Shown here: in pieces, positions 56,564 to 64,000 of the stretch | How positions within the stretch are numbered: the first letter of the stretch is position 1 | Layout of the letters: each line of letters opens with the position of its first letter | From: Litsea cubeba | Taxonomy: Eukaryota; Streptophyta; Magnoliopsida; Laurales; Lauraceae | Reading direction: 5' to 3' | NCBI GenBank assembly: GCA_012931725.1 | Contig: CM022946.1 | Location: forward strand, 76,594,880-76,658,879 | DNA: 64,000 nucleotides | Translations under genes and position numbers: made by a program | The notes under the pieces: generated by a model | Told to the model about the DNA's origin: nothing | Database searches by the model: none | What the model saw: the letters and a program-made list of their open reading frames with translations, nothing else

Positions 56564-58569
56564 TGTTGGGATTGGTGTATGCCCTAAAGCCCACTAGCTG
56601 CACTCTCATCTTTTGTTACTGGATATTTACTGGTTATTTAATTGAAAGACTCTTTTATGCTTAAACATGTATATATGTATGGTTGCGAAGGCCCCTTGTT
56701 TCTAGTAAATGAATTAGGTGTGTAGTGGCTTCACACAGATAGGTCTGATTCATGGATATTGGAAACAACAAATTAGTTCATAACTGAAAGATGGAGTTGG
56801 GCACTTAATCTTGGTATAAGTTATAATGAGATACTCTCCTATATAGGGTGACATACCTAAGTCACGGGAGGGCTTTCCCGAATCTATCTCATTAGTGCAT
56901 GTGTCATGCATTGAACAGGACCATTGTAGGTGTGATCTCTAAAATAGTACTATCACAGAGAGAGATCAAGTCACCTCATGCTACTGAGTGACCGGTGCTC
57001 TTAATCTTGAGCATTTGTGGATGAACTGACGAAGTCAAGTTCTTGTGCTTTAATTCACTATGGGTGAGATTCTTTTCGTGGGTCAACAGCTCTGTGTTTT
57101 GGGTACTCGGACTTGATCAGTTGGACGTGCAGATGTAATATAGAATCTATGCCATCTGATGATGGAATAATCGTCCCCTTAGAATTATCCGATTAATCAT
57201 CAAAATCTAAGATCTTAGTATATGGATGTTCCATATGGATATTGAACTTGTGGGTCGCTCCCTGGATCAAGAGAATGATATTCGAATGATGATTATGTTT
57301 AAGGATATGAAGTTCTAAGGTTCAGATGTAATCGGGAAGGTTGATAGTACATGTGATAACCTGACTCGATTATGGATGTTACATAGAGGGGCATTCAGGT
57401 CATGACACTTAGTAGGTCGAAGACAACCTTCATTTTATGACGAGCTTATTATATTATATATTTGTCCTTGGAGTTCAACCATAACTCTTTAGTGGAATGA
57501 GCTAAGGTTAAGATGGTCTTAATGTTGCTATGGGTTTAGCATGGACGTTTTGGTCATTTTGGGAGCCAATGACAAATATGTCTTTTGGTCCCTTCTCTAG
57601 TCACTTTCCAAGATTGGCATGGTTTCCTAAGATGTTTAGATAACATAAGGATGAATTATTTTAGTGGAAAAATAATTTTGAGTTTAAATTCAAATAGGCC
57701 TTTGATGGCATACATGAATTTAACTCTAGATAAATTGTATGTGGGCCATGGTGTGCATTGATATGTGGGACGTCCATAATAGGATTTCCATGGGTAAGGT
57801 TTCCAACTTTGAGTAGGACTCTCTACTTGGAAAGTTGGACTCCTCTTTGGATTAGTATTCCTATGAGTTAGTTTCCTTTTTGGATTAGAAACTTAAAATT
57901 AGTAAGTGTTCTACAACTAGGATTACTAATTGTATGGAAAGTTCCTTTTAGTTTCCTTTTCTAATTGGAGTGTTTCTTAAAGGAAATAAGTCTTTCCTTT
58001 TTGGACATCAATTAGAATAAGGAGAGATAACTTAATGGGAAAGGTTTCCAAGAAGTTTCTATAAAAGAAACCAAGCATCCCCATGGACGTCCAACACTTT
58101 GTAAGACACTAAGAGTCCCACACGTCCGGCCCCTTGAAACTCTTTCTTCTTCATTGAAGAAAGTTAAGGTCTGAGATTTTCCCTTGGAGAAATAGTTCTT
58201 GTTTCCTAGATTAAGATCCCACCATCTTAGCCAATCAGATTTGGAAGTGAGATAGAGGAGAAGATCAAAGGCAATACTGGTGCAAGAAAATTCCAGCAAC
58301 TTGTTTGCAAATTGCAAGTCTGAGTTCGGGCCTTTGGATCTATTTTTTCAGAGATTTGAAGTCTACAAATCTTCGAGGTATGAGTCTTCTTCATTCTCCT
58401 TTAATTATACACTTGTTGATCATGATTTAATGGAGTTTCTATGCGATTCTTTATGGCTGATTTCCGCTGCATAGTGCAAAAATCAGATTTTTTAAAATCT
58501 GTCATGCTTTGCATCAGCCATAGTAGTCTCTTTATGAGAAGTTTCAGATCTGAATCGCGGTTTCTTTCA
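56564..58569 (+). repeat. 3' LTR of the inner Copia
   Basis: 2006 bp, nearly identical to 49222-51229. Differences seen include CCGAATCT for CCGGATCT, TTGGACG for TTGGGACG, CATGACAC for CATTACAC and GAGCTAAGG for GAGTTAAGG. Confidence 0.95.
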
Positions 58570-58574
58570 GTTGA
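58570..58574. repeat. Target-site duplication GTTGA (right copy)
   Basis: Follows the 3' LTR and matches 49217-49221. The outer element's RNase H frame resumes here. Confidence 0.95.
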
Positions 58575-58728
58575 CTGTCATTTCATTCGTCAACATGTTA
58601 GGCGTGGTACTATCAGAGCCAAAGGTCACGGGTTCGAAACCCCTGGGAGGCATGTTACCTCCATCTATCTATTGTTTCGTTTGTTTGTTGGGTTTCGAAT
58701 TCGAACGGCTTCCCGTTCGAGAGGGGGT
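58575..58728 (+). pseudogene. 3' remainder of the outer Copia with a tRNA-like word
   Basis: The first codons (CHFIRQHV) continue the outer element's RNase H at the point where it was split. The reading then ends in sequence unrelated to RNase H, so about 50 C-terminal residues have been lost or replaced. At 58609-58640 the word TACTATCAGAGCCAAAGGTC is followed by CGGGTTCGAAACCCC, which combines a primer-site-like word with a tRNA T-loop (B-box) word. The last bases GAGAGGGGG form the polypurine tract. Confidence 0.75.
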
Positions 58729-58792
58729 GTTGATATAATTGTTAAGCCGTTCACTAACAGCTCGAGCTTTTGGTGCAATTGGTTATTAACAA
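58729..58792 (+). repeat. 64-bp 3' LTR of the outer Copia
   Basis: TGTTGATATAATTGTTAAGC... through GGTTATTAACA, with five mismatches to 44617-44680. It is followed by the ATAAC duplication at 58793-58797. Confidence 0.9.
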
Positions 58793-58797
58793 TAACA

Positions 58798-59285
58798 ATG
58801 TATATCAAAGGGCACAACACCCCCGCGTGTGTGAGCTCTACATGAGAACATACACAACACCCTCCGTGGGAGAATACAGGAGGCACCAAGGCACAACATA
58901 ACCCTGGGACTCAAAAATATGACCTCTCACTCTTATACCATATTAAATTTCCTTTACTAACCGATCCTACCATAACCTCAAATGTTAAGTAGAGGCTATG
59001 GAAATACTTTTCCACAGTAGTTGCATAAGAAAGGGAAACATAAAGAGGAGAATAGACATGAGTGGTTGCATGTTAAAAGTGGAACAGATGGGAGATACAA
59101 GGGATTCGAGATGAGAGTTGCATAAAAAGTGGGCATAGAACATGCAATGATTCGAGATGGAGGGATGACTATTGGTCAAAATTATGAAGTATGATCAAAA
59201 TTTAATCCAATCCCCTTGGCTTTAATATATTATAATGTAAGTACGGTAGTTACTTAGGGCAAAAAGGTAAGAGGATATAAACCTT
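58798..59285. other. Spacer, no gene recognised
   Basis: Mixed sequence right of the Copia nest. It has no long open frame and no repeat I recognise. Confidence 0.4.
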
Positions 59286-59600
59286 CACCGATCTACCTCT
59301 AGCCCTAACCGACTTAAGAGTCCTATCTAATCTCGACCGGCTTAGAAATCCTATATAACCAAACCAACCTAACCTTAACCAACTTAGGAATCCTATCTAA
59401 CCTAAAACAACCTAACCTTAGCCCTAACCGACTTAAGAGTCCTATAAATAGGATTGTCGGCCCCAAGTGCAGAAGGAGAATAAGAGAGACGAAGAGGAAA
59501 AGAGAACTGAAAAAAGTAAAAAGAGGAAGAGAGAAAGGAAGAGAGAAGGAGGAGGAGGAAAAGAGAACCTGAAATCATTGAGCTCCTAAAGATCTGCAAA
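59286..59600 (+). promoter_or_regulatory. Promoter-like region: repeats and a TATA box
   Basis: Tandem units of CCCTAACCGACTTAAGAGTC and CCTATCTAA words (about 50 bp, 59286-59452) run into CCTATAAATAGG (TATA at about 59443-59450). A purine-rich leader with many GAGGAAAAG words follows. A GT donor-like ACGGTAACTAG is at about 59600. No coding region follows, so it may be a dead gene start or an LTR promoter. Confidence 0.4.
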
Positions 59601-60859
59601 ACGGTAACTAGTTAGTCAGACAATCAGGTTTCTATTTTGCTTTACATTTAAAAGCATTAATAATTCAATTTCAGTTGGTATTTTAATGAATTAGTAAATA
59701 GGTTTTGAATGCATGCAAGCATAGATCAAAATAAATGTTGTAGTGCCATTTAATGTTACCGCTGATATCCATCATAAAGGCCCCTAGCAGCTGATGCATT
59801 TCCGTACTGCCAATATGCACCAATATGTATATGTAACGGCCGCTACAAAAGTGAAGAATATTAATTAACAGTAATAATTAAAAAAAATAAAACCGTACCC
59901 CTTCATTCGTCAACTAGTGGAAGAAGAAGAAGAACCAAAAAGAAAGAAAGGGAAAAACAAAAAAGTGGTAGCTACAAGAAGGAGATGTAAACCACCATCC
60001 ACGACAAAAAACATAAAAAAAAAAAAAGCAGCAGCAAGAAGGAGATGTACTTGGAGAGCACCACCACCACCAACCACCATCTTTTTTCCTTTTTTTTTTT
60101 TCTTCTTTCCTTCTTCTTCCTCCTCCAATCTTCCTTTCCCCCTGTGAGATCCCTCCTGCCTGGACTTTCTTGTCTTGTTTGCTTGCTTATCTCCCAGGGG
60201 ACTTTGGATTACACTAATTCCCACATCAAAAACATCCAAGTCCTACCCCTGGGCATATATATGCGGCTTGGACTTAACCCCACATGACGTGTTGTGCCTG
60301 AGGACTTGTCTTGACTTGGTCTTGCTTGCTTGCCCAGTGATACAAACAAAACCTCTGTTGTGCATTCTAATGACAGTTGGGTAGGACAATATCATGCTTG
60401 GAGGCCCTCCTAAGATGACGCGTTTTAAAGCCGTGTGACTTCAGTCAAAGCGGACAATATCATGTCGGTAGTGGGCCTAGGTCATCACATTCCCTCTTTA
60501 TGTCTCAACTCTTGAACCTTTCGTCAGGAAAGAAAAAGAGGAGGAAAAATGCCCTTTTTTAAGGCGAGTGATCTTTTCAAGAGCCCTAATATACCCTAAG
60601 TGGTCTATTATCGTGAAGGCCTAGGTCCTACTATGCTTTTTTCCCCGACTAGTTACTTTCGTTGGCCAGTTTGTCGGTATAGCCCGAGATTTGTTTGAAT
60701 CAGCCAGATGAGCATCTTTTGCATTTGCATGGCATGTCTTGCTTTTCATGGCCCACCGATGTTGGAAATAGGGTGGGCCTCTAGGATAGGTTTCAAAAAC
60801 TTTTGACCCACTTGACGCAGGGATCAACTATCCAGAAGGCTATAAAACCCAATCCAAGA
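59601..60859. other. Unassigned sequence with simple repeats
   Basis: Contains a GAAGAAGAAG/AAAAAG-rich stretch (about 59920-60025) and a T/C-rich stretch (60078-60140). It shows no domain or long frame of protein character. Open frames here reflect the simple repeats. Confidence 0.4.
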
Positions 60860-62576
60860 TCTATGTCCTCAATCTCAGTCATCATGATCAGTAAATACAA
60901 TCTATCTAGAAGATAGAAACAGCAACTAACAAGCATCCATAATAATCTACAACATGCAAGGAAGTGGATTATACCTTTGGAGCTCGGTTGTGCTCTAATG
61001 GAGGAGTTGCGTCTTTCTTTGATGATGAAACGCTTTCAATAATCAAATAGGGATCTCCAAGACCTCTTGATCTTCCACGCTATGACCCGTATCAGATTCT
61101 CCTTTTCTCAAGAAGATGGTGGGATCTCCAAGAGAAAACTACTAGGAACTCTAGGGAGGAACTAGAAAGAGAACTAGAAGAGAGAGAGGAGGAAGAGCAT
61201 GTGCAACTATTGCACTAGGGAGGCTTGGGCGTGAATCCCAATGTGGATTTATGCATGAGACGTCCAAGGCCTCTTCTCCTCTTATTTATAGCTTTTGCAA
61301 GCCCAACTTACTAATTTCCATTAGAAGTCTTACTTCCAAAAATTAGTAACTATCTCTTCTTAATTAAAATAGAAGTCTTACTTCCATTAATTAATTAGTA
61401 ACTTACCATATCATAATTAGAAGTCTCACTTCAAATATGATTAGTAACTTTCCAATTCCTTTCTAATTAAAATAGAAGTCTCACTTCTACTAAAATTAGT
61501 AAGTCTACTATTACCACTATTAGAAGTCTCACTTCAAATAGAAATAGTAACTTTCCTTTTAGAGTTTAACTAGAATTAGATACTTTCTAATAATTGGGCT
61601 AGCGTGGGGACCACTAGGGATTCCTTAGAAAGCTGGCTCCAACTGGGACTCGCGACCCCACATCTCATGTGTAATCCGGGCCCACAGTTAATTGCAAATA
61701 ACTCCACTATATAAATGCAATTGAACTCCAGTCTTAGGAATATTACATAGAAGACCCTAAACTTCCACATTACCACAAGTAGACCCCTCTATCAATATCC
61801 ATGGATCAATTGGACCTGTCTTCCAAACTAGATCCATATCTTATTATCCTTGAGCCCCAATTAATTATAATGATCATAGGTACCTTTCCAATTAACTCTT
61901 AATCGGAATGGGTGCGCACTTACCAATGATAAATCCATTAATTGGCAGAAGGGGATATTAGAGATAGATTCCTTCTTGACTATTGAATGTTCCCACAGCT
62001 CTACTACCATGTACCCAAATCACCGAGGTGTTGACCTACAGTTGGCCTCACTCATTGGTGACTCAAAGCAAATGAATAGATAGAAACTTGAGTTCATTAA
62101 TGTCTCAGGATTGAGAGCCTATTGCTAGGGAATTATGAGAGCAGACCTTAAAATAAAGACAGTGTTTATAAGGTGCTTCTCATGGTCCTTCAATACATCT
62201 AATGTACCAGCAATATGATCCAGAATCTTCCATTCTGATGATCGAGACAAATCACACTATCTCATAGTAATCAAAGTGCTGCAACCTTGTCAGTATGAGA
62301 TGTCCAGTCCCATCACTGGTTGTGAATATATTTTAAGTATAAGATTTGTCATACATGTCTCCCGTATGTGGATCTCATCCATACACATGTATTACATCTA
62401 ATATACTTGTGGACCCCGGTTCATCTCATGAACCATCATGTCATTCGTATTGGCTATGTGCAAGTATATAATAAATCACCATTCATCTCATGAAAAGTAA
62501 GCATGAATATATGAATAAATAAAGAATTTAATCAATTTATTATATCATCTACTGGATTGAGTCCATAAAACTAACA
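60860..62576 (-). mobile_element. Copia-type LTR remnant, minus strand
   Basis: The right end reads CATAAAACTAACA (TGTTAGTTTTATG on its own strand), a TG start. A minus-strand TATA box (GCTATAAATAAG) is at about 61281-61292. Downstream of it on that strand lie a GGACGTCTC word and a charged leader like those in the LTR at 49222. No primer site or coding region adjoins it, so it is a solo or truncated LTR. The left boundary is uncertain and no duplication was found. Confidence 0.5.
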
Positions 62577-63433
62577 ATTGCCTCCGTGAGGTCTCTGATT
62601 GGTCATGGCCCATCGACACCTCCGTGAGATATGGATGTATTAATTAATTGTACCGTTTGCCTTTCCACATCCATGCCTGCAGTGCTACCGTGCGATTAGG
62701 ATCCTCCGATTCTGTGTCATGGTCTACCGACGCCTCCATGAGGTCTCTAACCCGTCATGGCCCTTCGGCGCCTCCATGAGACTAGGGATCATTTCATTAT
62801 ACAAATTGCTAGAGTATCATGATGTATAGCTTCGTATTGCTTCGGTTCTGCAAGTATTACCTATTCCAACATGATTTTGCCTAGTATAGCCTTTATTGCT
62901 TTCTCATAATCACATGTCCTTCGATTCAGAATTGATGCAACAAGTTATACTATTTATATTGAGTGTTTGCCAAGTTGTTGTACCTCACTCGTTACTACAC
63001 TTTGTTACTGTAAGTAACAGATCCCACACCCCTGTCCCGGAGGTGAAGGTGGCTAAGGAAGAGCCGCAAATCCTGACTAAATGGTGCGCAGACAATGTAC
63101 TTTAGAGCACTTTTGTTGCCTGCTTATAGTCCTTTTTATTTTGGGAATGTAATTAAGATACTTATGTAGTAACAACTTTCATGTTAATGGGAATTCTTAT
63201 GAATATTTGTGCGCACTCTGATATACTGTCTTTCTATTATGTTATGAAATGCACCTGAAATCTTTTGGTTACACAAGCTTCCGCCGAATTACTGAAATAC
63301 AATTAATAGAGAGATCATGAACTTGATCACTCTCACGCGCAAAAAGTTGTGAGTTAACCTAAGGTGGGGATGTCACGGTAGGTTATTGTAGGTGCAGAAA
63401 AATTATGACCCACAATAATCGGGGTGCCTTACA
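62577..63433 (+). repeat. Candidate gypsy-type LTR remnant
   Basis: Several GGCCCATCGACACCTCCGTG-like units (about 62577-62790), then phrases in the same order as the LARD LTR end: a GGAGGTGAAGG segment, TTTTGGGAATGTAATTAAGA, ACAAGCTTCCGCCGAATTAC, and an end like GGGGTGCCTTACA. It looks like the 3' part of a distantly related LTR. Small open frames are not gene-like. Confidence 0.35.
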
Positions 63434-64000
63434 GGACTTATCCAAATGAAAAAGGTGACCTGCTGCCTGAAAGCCTGAAAGGGAAGAGCAAACGGTCAGA
63501 GGACTGTGGCCTGAGCGGCGCAAGGCTCTCCGATGCCTAAGTCAGTAGGTGAACTGGAACAAAGGAAGGAGAGGGAGAAGAGAGGCAGAGTAACAGCTCT
63601 GATTTTTTGGTGCGCATACCTGTAATAGAGATTGCTTCTATTCTTATAGAGGGAGATGCCTACGTTGCATGGGGGAGGCTCATGATGACGCCTTGGCATG
63701 TCTAGGGGCGTCATCATGTCAGCCCACCATTCATTAAATGAGGGTCCGATCAGCCCACAAAGTAATAAATACGGTCCACTCCAGCTCACATTGCATTTAA
63801 TGCCGGTCGGATCAGCCCATAATGCATTTAATGCGTCTCATGTTGGGCCAGATCGTGTTGGACGCCTTTGGCGGTAGGAGTACCATCGGATCCACCCTCG
63901 GGCCTTGCCCTAATTTGGCTTCAGCCGTTGGATGCCGCCCTGTCAGTGATCTGGTGAAGATCGTGGACTGGCTGGATGTCGCATCTGTCTCACTGGCTAG
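63434..64000. other. Window end, possibly another Tat-type LTR
   Basis: Phrases such as AAGGCTCTCCGATGCCTAAG and CTTATAGAGGGAGATGCC resemble LTR leader regions of plant gypsy elements. Repeated GATCAGCCCA and GCATTTAATG words occur at about 63748-63835. No gene is recognised, and the sequence runs out of the window. Confidence 0.3.

Larger units (their letters stand above)
49222..58569 (+). mobile_element. Inner Copia element with 2.0-kb LTRs
   Basis: LTRs 49222-51229 and 56564-58569, TGTTGGGATT...TTTCTTTCA, with a Met primer site at 51231, a purine tract at 56553-56563 and 5-bp GTTGA duplications. Copia domain order is present. LTR start, length and RT words (KLKKSIYGLKQASKAW) resemble Tork/Angela-type elements (inference). 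By eye about a dozen substitutions and a few indels separate the LTRs, so insertion is recent. The coding region is nevertheless broken in four places and has lost part of RT. Confidence 0.93.
44617..58792 (+). mobile_element. Copia element with 64-bp LTRs, split by another Copia
   Basis: Two direct repeats of only 64 bp (44617-44680 and 58729-58792, TG...CA ends, five mismatches) flank 4.7 kb of own interior. A Met-type primer site (44681) follows the first and a GAGAGGGGG purine tract precedes the second. The interior reads gag, protease, integrase, RT, RNase H, which is Copia order. It is interrupted at 49222-58574 by the 2-kb-LTR Copia plus one copy of its target duplication. Many stops show it is long dead. 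RT words such as RALYGLKQAPRAWF suggest an Ale/Ivana-like group, not resolved. Confidence 0.9.

Noticed and set aside
58609..58650. A tRNA gene suggested by GGGTTCGAAACCCC
   Set aside because: No A-box at the right distance and no cloverleaf that I can fold. The word sits in the 3' region of a retrotransposon.
63496..63789. 97-residue minus-strand frame near the window end
   Set aside because: No domain, no promoter or splice support, and it lies in LTR-like sequence.

Overview
This window is repeat-dense plant (angiosperm) nuclear DNA. It consists almost entirely of nested transposable elements, and I see no ordinary host gene in it. The plant assignment rests on four things: a Tat-lineage Ty3/gypsy element with two RNase H domains, Copia elements primed by initiator-Met tRNA, a Mutator-like transposon (MULE) with a SWIM-finger transposase, and two separate copies of the plant mobile domain (PMD). 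I cannot name the species.

Layout from left to right. (1) 93-21376 is a large Tat-type gypsy retrotransposon on the minus strand. It has a 2.36-kb 3' LTR (93-2454), a long non-pol 3' region (2455-10024), pol with dual RNase H and integrase (14099 to 10025), a protease ORF (16368 to 14053), gag (19082 to 16392), a repeat-rich leader, a primer-binding site (20911-20928) and a truncated 5' LTR. Its 3' region carries a plus-strand, intron-containing PMD gene (about 3797-8528) with its own TATA box. (2) 21373-23017 is a truncated Copia LTR. It is followed by a 58-bp minisatellite (23018-23304) and a second copy of the Tat LTR start (23305-24067), which ends in a 100-N assembly gap. (3) 24168-33362 is a large non-coding LTR element (LARD-like) with LTRs of about 3.8 kb and an empty 1.9-kb interior. 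(4) 33363-43638 is a 10.3-kb MULE with terminal inverted repeats (TIRs) of about 585 bp. It holds a plus-strand transposase with internal stops, a minus-strand gene joining PMD to a Ulp1-like protease, and between their 3' ends a 1-kb array of about ten hairpins that repeat a word found in the TIRs. (5) 44617-58792 is a Copia element with LTRs of only 64 bp, bounded by the 5-bp duplication ATAAC. It is interrupted by a 9.35-kb Copia element (49222-58569) with 2.0-kb LTRs and the duplication GTTGA. (6) 58793-64000 holds LTR remnants and unassigned sequence.

How the parts relate. The order of nesting can be read from target duplications and truncations. The 2-kb-LTR Copia is young: I counted about a dozen LTR substitutions by eye. 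It sits inside the RNase H codons of the older, stop-riddled short-LTR Copia. The LARD lies against, and apparently inside, the tip of the MULE left TIR. All pol genes here look defective, so current mobility of any of these copies would need help in trans. The biological theme is PMD cargo. Two unrelated transposon classes each carry a spliced PMD gene on the strand opposite to their own replication or transposition gene.

Limits: all similarities and counts are by eye. Splice sites are inferred from GT/AG context and reading frame only. Many single-base indels could be real decay or assembly error.
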